Shown here piece after piece: positions 1 to 9,417 of a stretch of DNA of 64,000 nt (positions within the stretch are counted from its first letter, which is position 1; each line of letters begins with the position of its first letter). The DNA lies in the NCBI RefSeq assembly GCF_000282055.1, contig NZ_AKJZ01000040.1, positions 1 to 64,000 on the forward strand. The letters run 5' to 3'. The notes beneath the pieces are model-generated. The model had not been told where the DNA came from and searched no databases. It saw nothing but the letters and a program-made list of their open reading frames with translations. Both the position numbers and the translations under genes were made by a program. The stretch is from Flavobacterium sp. CF136. GTDB lineage: Bacteria > Bacteroidota > Bacteroidia > Flavobacteriales > Flavobacteriaceae.

Positions 1-1632
1 TTTAGCATCTGCAGCTAGTTTAACTTGTAATGCTTCTGCATCGGCTTTGGCTTTAGCTTCCGCAGCAATTCTTGCTTGTCTTGCTTCTGCATCGGCTTTA
101 ACTTTTGCTTCTGCTGCCAATCTTTCTTTTTCTGCTGCTAACGCTGCCGCTCTTTCTTTAACAGCTGCTGCTGCTTTTGCTTTATTTGCTGCATCAGTTG
201 CAGCTTTAGTTTTAGCTGCAGCTGCAGCTTTCGCTTTCGCTTCAGCAGCCAGCCTTGCTTGTAGGGCATCAGAATCTGCTTTAGCTTTGGCATCAGCAGC
301 TATAATAGATTGTAAATCTGCTGCTTCAGTTTTAGCTTTAGCTTCAGCTTTACGTTTTGCTTCTTCTGCATCAGCCTTTGCTTTTGCATCAGCAATTAAT
401 TTTTCTTTAGTTTTCTCGGCATCGGTTTTTACTTTAGAATCTGCGGCCAATTTAATTTTTAGTGCTTCCGCATCAGCTTTGGCTTTTGCATCAGCCGCAA
501 GTTTCGCTTTAGCAGCTTCGGCATCAGCCTTAACTTTTTCTGCAGCTGCCAATCTTGCCTGTAATGCTTCTGCATCTGCTTTGGCTTTAGCTTCTGCAGC
601 TAATTTTGCTTTTGTCGCACCATCTACTCTCGTAATTGGTCCGGTTGATTTTTTTGCCATTACTGGTTTTGGTTTAGAAGTATCTATTAAAGAACCTTCA
701 TCATCATCACCATAATAGTAATTTGTGTTTTTAAATTTATATGCAATGGTAAACTCATGGGAAGCACCAAGGTTGGTAAAATTCCCGAATCCTCTTTCGT
801 AATTATATTCTATTGCAATACTTTTAGTGATATTAAGACCAAAACCTCCTGAAATTCCATATAACGTATTATAACCTGCTTGAGCCCATACTCCTTGTGG
901 AATGGTAAGTACAGCAAGACCTGAAATTATAGTATTATCCTTTTTTACTTCTGATTTTACAATTGCTGAAAATTTACTTTCATTAAAAAAGCCATAACTA
1001 TCTATGTATCCTGTATACATTGCGTGCAATTCAATACCTTTTTCCGGGTCATCTTTTACCATTCCCGAACCAAAATTATACAGTACCAGGTTGTTCATCG
1101 ATACTCCAAAATCAAGAAAAGCTGTTCCGTAATTGATCCCTGGATTTACAGTAAGAAGTGTATAAGAAGGAAAATCATTTCCTATACTGGTATCATCAGA
1201 TATAATTTTTCCTTTATTTAATCCACTTTTATAAGCTCCAACATTTAGACCAAAGGTCAAATTACTGTCTTCCTGCAAAACAATGTTATGGGCAAAATTG
1301 ACAACTCCGCCAAAAACAGTCATTAAACCGTAATTTTGTTGAAATAACCCAATTGCATAAGCATCATTTTCTCTTAAACGGCCAGAGTAATTAAATAAAT
1401 AGGTATTTGGTGAATCATCAAATCCAACCCATTGTCTTTTATTATAAAAACTCACATATGGGTTTTGTTCCCTAACAAAACTGAATGTAGGGTTAATTAA
1501 ATATCTGTTAAACTTTAAAGAATTTCTAATAGGTAACGAAAACGAAACAACTCCATTCTCATTTGTATCCTGAGAATAGAGTAATTGTATTGAACCGTAA
1601 AATAAAGTTAAGAATAGTAAAAATTTCCTCAT
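1..1632 (-). CDS. PorP/SprF-family outer-membrane protein with long Ala/Lys-rich tail (partial, runs off the left edge)
   Basis: The reading frame is open from the ATG at 1632 to the window edge, 544 codons with no stop. The first ~20 residues form a signal peptide ending near LLYSQ. Residues ~30-325 have the aromatic, glycine-rich beta-strand pattern of PorP/SprF, with the early motif NRYLINPTFSFV. From about residue 336 the protein becomes a repetitive tail of KAKADAEALQ(A/V)(R/K)LAA-like units that continues past the edge and looks like a long charged helix or coiled coil. PorP/SprF proteins are T9SS accessory proteins, and SprF-like members are needed to export type B-domain cargo. The start lies one base after the stop of such a cargo gene, so the two are probably an operon. 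The tail is not part of a standard PorP and may act in the periplasm or bind peptidoglycan; that is inference. Confidence 0.8.
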   Translation of the reverse strand, partial: MRKFLLFLTLFYGSIQLLYSQDTNENGVVSFSLPIRNSLKFNRYLINPTFSFVREQNPYVSFYNKRQWVGFDDSPNTYLFNYSGRLRENDAYAIGLFQQNYGLMTVFGGVVNFAHNIVLQEDSNLTFGLNVGAYKSGLNKGKIISDDTSIGNDFPSYTLLTVNPGINYGTAFLDFGVSMNNLVLYNFGSGMVKDDPEKGIELHAMYTGYIDSYGFFNESKFSAIVKSEVKKDNTIISGLAVLTIPQGVWAQAGYNTLYGISGGFGLNITKSIAIEYNYERGFGNFTNLGASHEFTIAYKFKNTNYYYGDDDEGSLIDTSKPKPVMAKKSTGPITRVDGATKAKLAAEAKAKADAEALQARLAAAEKVKADAEAAKAKLAADAKAKADAEALKIKLAADSKVKTDAEKTKEKLIADAKAKADAEEAKRKAEAKAKTEAADLQSIIAADAKAKADSDALQARLAAEAKAKAAAAAKTKAATDAANKAKAAAAVKERAAALAAEKERLAAEAKVKADAEARQARIAAEAKAKADAEALQVKLAADAK

Positions 1633-1633
1633 A

Positions 1634-3112
1634 TTATTTTATCACCGTTATTGATCCTTTTTTTTCACCTGCATCGCCTTGAATGACATAGTAATATACC
1701 GGATTTATATTTTTAAAATCTATTTCAGTTTGCGGCCAATCATTTTGATAATTGACAACGTCCAGAACCTTATCTCCATTAGAACTTATAATGATTACTT
1801 TAGTCGCATCATTTATATATATATCGGGAATATTCCAATATGGAACATTACCGCTCAATTTAACAATATTTGGAATTACTAATGCATCTGGTACTTCACA
1901 ATTATTACATGTAACTGTAAAAGGTAACTCTTGTTCAATAACACAACCAGAAGCTTGAGTAATTTTTACTTTATAATCTCCTCTACTGGTTACTGTGTAA
2001 GTATTTGAATTGGCGCCTGAAATGGCAGAACTGCCACGATACCATTGATATGTAGGATTTACGGCATCAGTTGTAACAACAACGTTTAAAGTCTCCTGAG
2101 CATCAGTATTAATATCATTTGTTTCCGGAACGTTAAGGCTGCTTACAAAACTATTACTCTTCAAATCGATACTTCCTGAAGCTTTACATCCTCCAAAGTC
2201 AACATCAACAGTATAAACGCCGGATTCGTTAGTGCTATACGTGCGGCCGGTTACACCTGATATTATATCACCATCTTTTCTCCATACATAACTATTTCCG
2301 GAAGTTGCTGTTAAAACAGTGTTCCCTCCATTTGAACAAAAAGGATTTCCTAAACTTGAATCTATAGTTACTGAACCAGAACCGGAAGAACTTGTAACTG
2401 TAACTCGATTTGAGCCAAAATTAACGTCAGAACACTGTCCATAATCTAATTCTGCATAATAGTTACCTGCAGAATTAATGGTTACTTCTTTACCGCTTTG
2501 ACCTGCAATTATTACATCGTCTTTATACCATTTATATTTAATATTAGGATAATTGGCGGGAGATGAATTAATAGTACCTGGAGTAGGGTTATCAACAGAA
2601 AGCGTAAAACTCCCTCCGGAACAAATAGTAGCGTTAGCAATTTGATTATTAATTGAAAATGATTTTACATAGTCTTTATAATAAATAGTAAAAGAAGTAA
2701 CGTTAGCAAAATTTCGTAGTCTTTGGCTATTAACTGTTTTATTACTTTTAATTCTTAAGCTATAATTATCTGAGCCTTTTATTCCGACAGGAATAGCAAA
2801 TTTTATTGTTTGTTGTGTAGCAGATTGATTGGTTGTTTCCAATTTTGTAGCAAGAATAGGAGAAGCTAAAAAAACTCCATTTTCATCAGTTAATTCTACA
2901 TCAAAAACAACATCAGCCGGGAAATCAGTATATGTAAAACTTACAAAATACTCATTAAAAGGGGCGTTTCCAACAATATCTCCAGCACAAATATTTATAA
3001 CATCCAATTTACTTGGTGATATTACCTGTGCAGAAGATTTGGAAACTGTAAATAAAAATACTCCTAAAAAAAGTGAAAATTTTATCAGGGAAAGAGTAGT
3101 TTTTTTCATCAT
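1634..3112 (-). CDS. Secreted Ig-like protein with type B-like T9SS C-terminal domain
   Basis: A 492-residue protein with a signal peptide (residues ~1-29, ending SSAQ). Three Ig-like repeats follow, each with a W-containing strand (KWYKDD, VWRKDG, QWYRGS) and a later Y/V-rich strand plus Cys. The last ~82 residues, with WNIPDIYI, VIIISSNGDKVLDV and YYYVIQGD, resemble the gliding-motility-associated (type B) sorting domain, although the usual FTPNGDG opening is missing. Type B cargo is exported by T9SS and commonly sits beside an sprF-like gene, as here: the PorP-like gene starts one base downstream. The upstream small gene overlaps this start by four bases. Likely a surface protein or adhesin; the ligand is unknown. 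Confidence 0.75.
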   Translation of the reverse strand: MMKKTTLSLIKFSLFLGVFLFTVSKSSAQVISPSKLDVINICAGDIVGNAPFNEYFVSFTYTDFPADVVFDVELTDENGVFLASPILATKLETTNQSATQQTIKFAIPVGIKGSDNYSLRIKSNKTVNSQRLRNFANVTSFTIYYKDYVKSFSINNQIANATICSGGSFTLSVDNPTPGTINSSPANYPNIKYKWYKDDVIIAGQSGKEVTINSAGNYYAELDYGQCSDVNFGSNRVTVTSSSGSGSVTIDSSLGNPFCSNGGNTVLTATSGNSYVWRKDGDIISGVTGRTYSTNESGVYTVDVDFGGCKASGSIDLKSNSFVSSLNVPETNDINTDAQETLNVVVTTDAVNPTYQWYRGSSAISGANSNTYTVTSRGDYKVKITQASGCVIEQELPFTVTCNNCEVPDALVIPNIVKLSGNVPYWNIPDIYINDATKVIIISSNGDKVLDVVNYQNDWPQTEIDFKNINPVYYYVIQGDAGEKKGSITVIK

Positions 3113-3531
3113 ATAGTACGAATTCTGGCTAAGTCTATATCTTCAAAAAACAAAATATCAATAAACGTTTCAGAAAAATCATACTTATAATTTTCAATAA
3201 TATCTTTTGCAAGCGCAGAATAATACGTTATGATTTTTTTTGATGTTTTATCTGATGGTACGTTGGGTTTCGATTTATCAATTCCGGCAGTGACTACAGC
3301 AAAGCTATCCTTGGGGATGGATAGCTCTACTATAAACTGTTTAGAATTGTCTAAATTAATTGCAGGCGTAGGTGCCAATGATTGGTTAAGATTTTTTATC
3401 GTTAATACCTGATCAATAGCAATAATTGAATTTATAGGTTTTTCAATTTTGCTTTGAGCAAATAAACTTATCGATAAAGGGAAAACCAAAAATGCTGTAT
3501 AAATAAAATACTTTTTAATATTTGGGGCCAT
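3109..3531 (-). CDS. Small exported protein of unknown function
   Basis: A 140-residue protein that I do not recognise. Residues ~1-25 form a signal peptide (MAPNIKKYF, a hydrophobic stretch, then LFAQ). The rest is mixed polar sequence without cysteines or a lipobox. Its stop overlaps the start of the Ig-like/type B gene by four bases, so the two are translationally coupled. It is the first gene of the operon that ends with the PorP-like gene, which suggests a role in export or assembly of the same surface protein; that is inference from position. Confidence 0.65.
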   Translation of the reverse strand: MAPNIKKYFIYTAFLVFPLSISLFAQSKIEKPINSIIAIDQVLTIKNLNQSLAPTPAINLDNSKQFIVELSIPKDSFAVVTAGIDKSKPNVPSDKTSKKIITYYSALAKDIIENYKYDFSETFIDILFFEDIDLARIRTI

Positions 3532-3637
3532 TTTATTTGATCTTTATTTGGGTCCTTTCTAAGACGTATACATAAATTGTCTGGGGACTTTTATTAATAA
3601 AAAAATTTACGCTTTTGAAATAAAAATCTAAATTTAT

Positions 3638-4930
3638 TTATCTATTACCGCTTGATGCAGTAATTTTTCCTAATTGAAGTCTGAAATCTGGCTTTTTTGG
3701 ATTAAAAATATCTATAAAAGTTTCTTTGTTATCACTTTGAGAATATACGTTAAAAAACACGCTATTACCATACCAACTCTCTAAATCTTCATTATTAGAA
3801 TTGAACTCTGTAAAGATGTTTCCTTTACATAAGTTAAAATACATTTCTTCAAATTTAATTTTCTTAAGATTGGCATCATTAATTTCTGTTTTACTATCTA
3901 ATAAAACTGCTGGATTAAATCCTGAAATTACGCTGCGTTTTATTTCAAGTGAAGCATTTTCTGCAATATAAATCGCTTCTTTTACTAAACCTGACTGAAT
4001 ATCAGCATTAATATTTTCGCTGTCGTTAAGCATTGTAATATTTGATGCAATAACTAAAGTTTGTTTTTTAGTAAAATCTGTTTCACTTTTTTTCTCGTAA
4101 GATGCAACTTCTAAACAACGAGATCCATCTTTATTACTTGATAAATATGAAGATCTTACGGCTAGAGAATTATGCAAACGACATTGTATTCCCTGAGTAA
4201 ATTTAAAATCATCATTGATAGATTTATAAGAAACTAATTTTGTTGCATTAAGATCTCCACCAAAGAAAGCAAATGAATCTCCCGCAGAATAGCTAACCAT
4301 TATATTATCTAAAATTGTTTTATTTCCAACACCTGCAAGAGTCAATCCATTGAAACTACCGGCGCCTTTTACTTTTTTACCAGCAAATTCGATTCTGACA
4401 AATCTCAAAATCCCTGAATTTCCTGCAGCATTATCACCTCCATAAGTAGTAAGTGTAGGGTCAAGGTCTAAATTATAAGATCCAACATTACCAAATTTAT
4501 TAATTGGAGCATCGCCAAGAATTACTAAACCTCCCCAGTCACCAGCTTTTTTCTGGCTGCGGTTTGAGGTAAATACAATTGGATCTGTCTCTAAACCATC
4601 AGCAATAATTGATGCTCCTTTAGTAACTACTAATGTTCCTTTAGTATCAAAATCACCAATAATTAATGTTCCTGGTTCAATTGTTAAAACAGCGTTATTG
4701 GTTACATAAACATTGCCCTGCAAAACATAAACATTCTTCTTAAGTAGTTTTGTGTTTGTAGAAATATTTCCGGCTAAAATTTGGTTAGCTTCTCCATATT
4801 CAACTTTGTTAGGCTTAAATTCGGTCCAGTTATTTAACCAATTGTTGTAGCCCATAATTCCTTTCTCTTGTTGAGCACTCATACTGGTAACTGTCAAAAG
4901 AATGCAGATAATCTGAGTAAAATTTTTCAT
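3638..4930 (-). CDS. Secreted parallel beta-helix protein, function unknown
   Basis: A 430-residue protein with a signal peptide (residues ~1-19, ending SMSAQ). From residue ~65 it has regularly spaced short strands such as VYVLQGNVYVTNNAVLTIEPGTLIIGD, then DWGGLVILGDAPIN and a GGDNAAGNSGILRFVRIEFAG stretch. This is the pattern of right-handed beta-helix surface proteins common in Bacteroidota. No T9SS sorting domain is evident at the C-terminus, so it may stay in the periplasm or on the outer membrane. A short tandem repeat lies just upstream. The substrate, if it is an enzyme, cannot be told. Confidence 0.65.
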   Translation of the reverse strand: MKNFTQIICILLTVTSMSAQQEKGIMGYNNWLNNWTEFKPNKVEYGEANQILAGNISTNTKLLKKNVYVLQGNVYVTNNAVLTIEPGTLIIGDFDTKGTLVVTKGASIIADGLETDPIVFTSNRSQKKAGDWGGLVILGDAPINKFGNVGSYNLDLDPTLTTYGGDNAAGNSGILRFVRIEFAGKKVKGAGSFNGLTLAGVGNKTILDNIMVSYSAGDSFAFFGGDLNATKLVSYKSINDDFKFTQGIQCRLHNSLAVRSSYLSSNKDGSRCLEVASYEKKSETDFTKKQTLVIASNITMLNDSENINADIQSGLVKEAIYIAENASLEIKRSVISGFNPAVLLDSKTEINDANLKKIKFEEMYFNLCKGNIFTEFNSNNEDLESWYGNSVFFNVYSQSDNKETFIDIFNPKKPDFRLQLGKITASSGNR

Positions 4931-4956
4931 GATAAGGGGGTATTAGGGTTAATAAT

Positions 4957-4994
4957 AAATTTGGGTATGCGTAAATTTGGGCATGCGTAAATGA
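4957..4994. repeat. 16-bp tandem direct repeat upstream of the beta-helix gene
   Basis: The unit TAAATTTGGG(T/C)ATGCG occurs at 4957-4972 and 4973-4988, followed by a partial third unit. It sits 27 bases before the start codon of the minus-strand beta-helix gene. It could be a regulator site or a slippage-prone tract in the 5' untranslated region. Confidence 0.6.
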
Positions 4995-5055
4995 AAAAAC
5001 TCATTCCGTGTTTCTAAAAAATTAAGAAGACATCGAACGAGTTATTTTTTAATAC

Positions 5056-5112
5056 CCTTTTTTAAAATGTTAACTGAAATTTAATCCATATACGTAAACA
5101 TTTTAAAAAAGG
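5056..5112 (-). terminator. 16-bp inverted repeat, probable terminator
   Basis: A perfect 16-bp inverted repeat pairs 5056-5071 with 5097-5112 across a 25-base loop, just after the stop of the minus-strand gene ending at 5131. It is AT-rich and the loop is large, so terminator strength is uncertain. Confidence 0.45.
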
Positions 5113-5130
5113 TTTTAAAAATATCTGAAA

Positions 5131-5583
5131 TTACATTTCATTCAATTCGTTGAATTCATGTAAAGATTTCAATGTTCCTTCGTAAAATAAAATTGCTGCA
5201 ATTAAATTGGCTTTGTCCGAATATGGCATCATTTTTCTTTGAAAATCAACAGTAGTGTCTAAGAATGTCGTAGTTCCTATAGCTTGATTATCTAAAGCTT
5301 TTTTATGTTCATTATCGTCTGGAATACCTAAGTCAGCCATAGTAACACCCGGTTTAGTAACCAAAGCAATATAAGGCAGGGTTTTAACCAATACTTTAAT
5401 GCGCTCAATGTATAACTCTAATAATTCTCCCTTTTGCATTCCACTCAATTCTTTTTGATCGTGATATTTACGAATAAGAGCTGTAGTACTAATGATACTT
5501 CGTGGAGCATTCTTAGCTTGGGCTGAAATTGCCCCTGTAGTCAGTAAAAAAAATACACTTAAAAAAATAATTTTCCCTTTCAT
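5131..5583 (-). CDS. Small exported protein of unknown function
   Basis: A 150-residue protein that I do not recognise. A clear signal peptide (residues ~1-22, ending AISAQA) precedes a soluble, mostly helical domain with no cysteines. It is a stand-alone gene with its own well-formed promoter at 5618-5647 and a hairpin after the stop. The next gene upstream (holB) is divergent. Export to the periplasm is well supported; nothing in the sequence points to an activity. Confidence 0.6.
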   Translation of the reverse strand: MKGKIIFLSVFFLLTTGAISAQAKNAPRSIISTTALIRKYHDQKELSGMQKGELLELYIERIKVLVKTLPYIALVTKPGVTMADLGIPDDNEHKKALDNQAIGTTTFLDTTVDFQRKMMPYSDKANLIAAILFYEGTLKSLHEFNELNEM

Positions 5584-5617
5584 AGATTCTTATTAAAAAG
5601 TTTGTTGTTGATGAAAA

Positions 5618-5647
5618 CAAAAATATATAAATTAAGTTAATCTGCAA
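5618..5647 (-). promoter_or_regulatory. Bacteroidota-type promoter for the gene starting at 5583
   Basis: On the minus strand a -33 TTG (5647-5645) is followed after 19 bases by the -7 box TATTTTTG (5625-5618), the expected arrangement for the Bacteroidota housekeeping sigma factor. The start codon is 35 bases downstream. Confidence 0.65.
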
Positions 5648-6000
5648 CTTTAATATTTTTTTTTTTGAAAAAAAGTCTTAAAAAAAACTTAAAAACAGAA
5701 TTGAAGTCGGGTAAAATATGAGTTTCACAGCAGTTTTATCAATATTGTTAAAAATTATTCCTGTAAGATTTTTATTTATTTTTCAAGATGAAAACTAATA
5801 ATTTGTTCAGTATGATAACCAAAAAAAAGCTTGTTTTTGAGCAAATTATTAAAAAACTATTAACAAAAAATTCTTAATATCTCTTGAGAACAATCTCAAT
5901 GTTGACAAAACTTGCCAGATAAATAACAAACAATTTAAATTTAAATGAACAATTTTATTTGAAAATAAAGACAGAAAATTAAAGTTTAATAATACTATTT

Positions 6001-6028
6001 TTGACTCACTCATTTTCTTATATCTTTG
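6001..6028 (+). promoter_or_regulatory. holB promoter, nearly leaderless
   Basis: TTG (6001-6003), 17 bases, then TATCTTTG (6021-6028). Only four bases separate the -7 box from the ATG at 6033, so transcription should begin at or very near the start codon. Confidence 0.65.
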
Positions 6029-6032
6029 CTTC

Positions 6033-7181
6033 ATGCAATTTTCACAAATTTTAGGTCAGGATTACATCAAAAGCCACTTGATAAAAAGTGCAGCTTCCGG
6101 AAGAATTCCGCATGCTCAATTATTCATTGGGCCGGAAGGAAGTGGCACATTATCAACCGCTATTGCATATGCGCAATATATTTTATGTAACAATACAGGC
6201 GATGAAAATACAAATGGAAATGATTCATGCAATCTGAAATTTCAAAATATCTCACACCCCGATTTACATTTTATTTATCCAACAGTAACGACCGAGGATG
6301 TTAAAACCAAACCGAAAAGTTTAGATTTTATTCAGGACTGGCGAACATTTATTCAGGAAATGCCTTATGGAGGTTTATTTGACTGGTATAAAATTTTGGG
6401 CGTTCAAAATAAACAGGGCGAAATCAGGGTCGAAGATGCGCAGGAAGTTTTAAAATCCCTTTCGTTAAAATCTTACGAAGGCGGTTATAAAATTATGATT
6501 ATCTGGATGGCCGATAAAATGAATATTGCTGCATCAAATAAATTATTAAAGCTTTTGGAAGAACCTTCAGATAAAACTATTTTTATTCTGATTTCTGAAA
6601 ACGAAGAAGATATCATACAAACCATACGTTCTCGTTGTCAGGTAATTCATTTTAACGGATTACCGGAAAAAGTAATTGCAGGAGCTTTGGTTTCTCAGGA
6701 AAATACAGATCAGAATTTAGCTTTAAAAATTGCACATCAGGCACAGGGAAATTTTAATAAAGCACTTTCTTTATTAAAAGAAGACGATTCTGAATATCCT
6801 TTTGAGCAATGGTTTGTCAATTGGGTTCGCGCAGCTTTCAGAGCTAAAGGAAATGCAGCTGCTATTCAGGATTTGATTTCCTGGAGTGAAGAAATTGCTG
6901 CACTTGGTCGTGAAAGCCAGAAAAAATTCATTCAGTTTTGTATTGAAATGTTCCGACAGGCACTTTTATTAAATTATCAGGCACCCGGTTTAGTATACAT
7001 TGAACCGAAAGTCGATAAATTTAAATTGGAAAATTTTGCGCCTTTTGTAAACGGAAACAACATCCATGATATCTTTAAAGAACTTTCTGATGCTATGTAT
7101 CACATTGAAAGAAACGGAAATGCGAAAATAATTTTGACAGATTTATCCATAAAACTCACACGTTTAATTCATAAAAAATAG
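6033..7181 (+). CDS. holB: DNA polymerase III delta' subunit
   Basis: Clamp-loader subunit that helps load the sliding clamp during replication. The N-terminus has the family pattern FSQILGQDYIKSHL and GRIPHAQLFIGPEGSGT (residues ~24-40). The P-loop-like GPEGSGT lacks the lysine needed to bind ATP, as is usual for delta'. NIAASNKLLKLLEEP and the arginine-finger-type motif IRSRCQV follow. Only two cysteines remain where a four-Cys zinc module is common in the family. The start fits the family N-terminus, although a -7 box ends five bases before it. A DoxX-family gene begins eight bases after the stop and is probably cotranscribed. Confidence 0.9.
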   Translation: MQFSQILGQDYIKSHLIKSAASGRIPHAQLFIGPEGSGTLSTAIAYAQYILCNNTGDENTNGNDSCNLKFQNISHPDLHFIYPTVTTEDVKTKPKSLDFIQDWRTFIQEMPYGGLFDWYKILGVQNKQGEIRVEDAQEVLKSLSLKSYEGGYKIMIIWMADKMNIAASNKLLKLLEEPSDKTIFILISENEEDIIQTIRSRCQVIHFNGLPEKVIAGALVSQENTDQNLALKIAHQAQGNFNKALSLLKEDDSEYPFEQWFVNWVRAAFRAKGNAAAIQDLISWSEEIAALGRESQKKFIQFCIEMFRQALLLNYQAPGLVYIEPKVDKFKLENFAPFVNGNNIHDIFKELSDAMYHIERNGNAKIILTDLSIKLTRLIHKK

Positions 7182-7188
7182 TTTTAAA

Positions 7189-7572
7189 ATGAATAATGTT
7201 GCCTCAATTTTGCTTTTAGCTTTTTTAGCCTTAACGTTTTTACAATCAGGTTATGAGAAAATTTTTTACTGGAAAGATAATGTTTCCTGGCTTAAAGAAC
7301 ATTTTGCCAAGACAATTCTAAAAAATCAGGTGCCGCTTGCCCTGCTTCATCTTTTAGTTTTAGAATTAATTTCCGGAATTTTATGCGTTGTAGGCGCAAT
7401 TCAATTACTGCTTAACAGTGGTAGTGAATTTGGTTTTTACGGTGCTGTATTTTCTTGTATTTGTTTGTTAATGATGCTTTTCGGTCAGCGATTAGCCAAA
7501 GATTATGATGGTGCAAGAACCATTGTTATATATTTTATTCCTGCCGTCATGGCCGTTTATTGGTTGAATTAA
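7189..7572 (+). CDS. DoxX-family integral membrane protein
   Basis: A 127-residue protein with four hydrophobic segments (~5-20, 48-68, 78-97, 105-125), the size and topology of DoxX-like proteins. Members are linked to quinone or redox processes, but this one has no cysteines or heme motifs that fix a role. It follows holB by eight bases, so cotranscription is likely although the functions look unrelated. A palindromic intergenic repeat lies downstream. Confidence 0.7.
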   Translation: MNNVASILLLAFLALTFLQSGYEKIFYWKDNVSWLKEHFAKTILKNQVPLALLHLLVLELISGILCVVGAIQLLLNSGSEFGFYGAVFSCICLLMMLFGQRLAKDYDGARTIVIYFIPAVMAVYWLN

Positions 7573-7597
7573 ATCAACCGCAATTATTTAAAAAAAA

Positions 7598-7668
7598 GCC
7601 ACAGATTTTACTGATTTTAAGATTTTTTTTAATTTTCTACAATCTGTTTAATTAGTGAAATCCGTGAC
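7598..7668. repeat. Imperfect palindromic intergenic repeat, copy A
   Basis: The left arm GCCACAGATTTTACTGATT (7598-7616) is mirrored by AGTGAAATCCGTG (7654-7666) with a few mismatches. It belongs to the same family as repeats at 11828 and 38397. It sits between the DoxX and thioesterase genes and may act as a weak terminator. Confidence 0.55.
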
Positions 7669-7694
7669 AAAAAAATAAAATTTTATCAAGAAAA

Positions 7695-8207
7695 ATGAAT
7701 CCAAAACACCCTTCAGAATCTCTGACTATTTTAACCGATTTAGTTTTACCGAGCGAAACAAATCCTTTGAATAACCTTTTTGGCGGTGAATTATTAGCCA
7801 GAATGGACCGTGCAGCAAGCATAGCAGCACGAAGACATTCACGTCGAATTGTAGTTACGGCTTCAGTAAATCACGTAGCCTTTAACAGAGCAATTTCACT
7901 TGGGAGTGTTGTTACTGTTGAAGCAAAAGTATCACGATCTTTTAAAAGTTCTATGGAAGTTTTTATAGATGTCTGGGTAGAAGACCGCGAATCCGGAAAC
8001 AGAACCAAAGCCAACGAAGCCATTTATACTTTTGTTGCTGTCGATGATACCGGAAGACCTGTTGAAGTACCGCCAATTGCACCTGTAACCGAACTTGAAA
8101 TACAACGTTTTGATGCCGCATTACGTCGTAAACAATTAAGTTTGTTATTGGCCGGAAAGATAAAACCCGAAGAAGCAACAGAATTAAAAGCTTTATTTAT
8201 ATCTTAA
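7695..8207 (+). CDS. Acyl-CoA thioesterase, hotdog fold
   Basis: A 170-residue single-hotdog protein expected to hydrolyse acyl-CoA thioesters in the cytoplasm. Family features are PLNNLFGGELLARMDRAASIAARRH (residues ~22-46; the N and D are the usual active-site positions), VVTASVNHVAFNRAISLGSVV and the closing AIYTFVAVDDTGRP. The chain-length preference cannot be read from sequence. It stands alone between the DoxX gene and recA. Confidence 0.85.
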   Translation: MNPKHPSESLTILTDLVLPSETNPLNNLFGGELLARMDRAASIAARRHSRRIVVTASVNHVAFNRAISLGSVVTVEAKVSRSFKSSMEVFIDVWVEDRESGNRTKANEAIYTFVAVDDTGRPVEVPPIAPVTELEIQRFDAALRRKQLSLLLAGKIKPEEATELKALFIS

Positions 8208-8374
8208 AAACCTTACTTTTTAAGACACTGAATTTAATTGCTACTTCAAAAAAAAGAAGTATTTTTACAAAATTACAAGCCCATATAAATCTAAATCAGG
8301 AAGTTATTCATTTTTCTGATTTGTTTTCAAAAAAAATTATAAAAACTTAGATGAAAGAAAAAGAAAAAGAAAAG

Positions 8375-9382
8375 ATGAGTTCAGAAAAAGATGCCAAATT
8401 AAAAGCGCTACAGCTTACGCTTGACAAACTAGATAAAACTTACGGAAAAGGAACCGTAATGAAAATGGGCGACAAAGCCATTGTAGAAGTAGAGACTATT
8501 TCTTCAGGTTCTCTTGGAGTAGATTTAGCTCTTGGAGTAAATGGTTACCCTAGAGGAAGAATCATAGAAATTTACGGACCTGAATCGTCTGGTAAAACTA
8601 CATTAACATTACACGCAATTGCCGAAGCTCAAAAAGCAGGAGGAATTGCCGCTTTTATAGATGCTGAACATGCTTTTGACAGAAATTATGCTGAAAAATT
8701 AGGTGTGGACATCGAGAATTTAATCATATCTCAGCCAGACAATGGGGAGCAGGCTTTAGAAATTGCTGAAAACTTAATTCGCTCTGGTGCAATTGATATT
8801 GTAGTAATTGACTCTGTTGCAGCCTTAACTCCAAAAAGTGAAATCGAAGGTGAAATGGGTGATTCGAAAATGGGTCTTCATGCACGTTTGATGTCTCAGG
8901 CTTTAAGAAAATTAACCGGGACGATTAGTAAAACAAATTGTACCGTTTTCTTCATCAACCAGTTAAGAGAGAAAATAGGTGTGATGTTCGGAAACCCGGA
9001 GACAACAACGGGTGGTAACGCCTTAAAATTCTACGCTTCTGTACGTTTAGATATTCGTCGTTCATCTCAAATTAAAGATGGAGAGAATGTTATCGGAAAC
9101 AGAACAAAAGTAAAAGTGGTAAAAAATAAAGTAGCTCCACCTTTTAAAACTGCAGAATTCGACATTATGTACGGAGAAGGAGTTTCTAAAACTGGGGAAA
9201 TTTTAGATTTAGCTGTTGAATTTGAGATTGTTAAAAAAGCAGGATCATGGTTTAGTTACGGGGAAACAAAATTAGGACAAGGACGTGATGCAGTAAAATC
9301 ACTAATTAAAGACAATCCTGAATTAGCTGATGAACTGGAAGCAAAAATTAAAGCACATATAAAAGAATTGGCTAACGCTTAA
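8375..9382 (+). CDS. recA: Recombinase RecA
   Basis: Homologous recombination and SOS ATPase that forms filaments on single-stranded DNA. It has the P-loop GPESSGKTT, the VIDSVAAL Walker B region, loop-2 motif [22 protein letters not shown], and the C-terminal lid ending in a Lys/Glu-rich tail. I use the ATG at 8375 (protein MSSEKDAK...). An in-frame ATG at 8351 would add eight residues, [12 protein letters not shown] and low complexity, that RecA does not normally have. No clear LexA-type operator or -7 box is visible upstream. A strong hairpin follows the stop. Confidence 0.95.
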   Translation: MSSEKDAKLKALQLTLDKLDKTYGKGTVMKMGDKAIVEVETISSGSLGVDLALGVNGYPRGRIIEIYGPESSGKTTLTLHAIAEAQKAGGIAAFIDAEHAFDRNYAEKLGVDIENLIISQPDNGEQALEIAENLIRSGAIDIVVIDSVAALTPKSEIEGEMGDSKMGLHARLMSQALRKLTGTISKTNCTVFFINQLREKIGVMFGNPETTTGGNALKFYASVRLDIRRSSQIKDGENVIGNRTKVKVVKNKVAPPFKTAEFDIMYGEGVSKTGEILDLAVEFEIVKKAGSWFSYGETKLGQGRDAVKSLIKDNPELADELEAKIKAHIKELANA

Positions 9383-9417
9383 AACTTTAAAAGTCTTAGA
9401 ATAAAGACTTTATTTAT

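Larger units (their letters stand above)
5584..6032. other. Divergent AT-rich intergenic region (449 bp)
   Basis: This lies between the minus-strand gene starting at 5583 and holB. It holds one promoter for each gene at its two ends (5618-5647 minus, 6001-6028 plus). The central ~350 bases are AT-rich with short homopolymer runs, and I see no convincing ORF, RNA fold or repeat there. Confidence 0.6.

Noticed and set aside
47..715. 222-residue plus-strand ORF, very rich in Ala and Ser
   Set aside because: It is the antisense shadow of the Ala/Lys-rich tail of the PorP-like gene. No start context or family.
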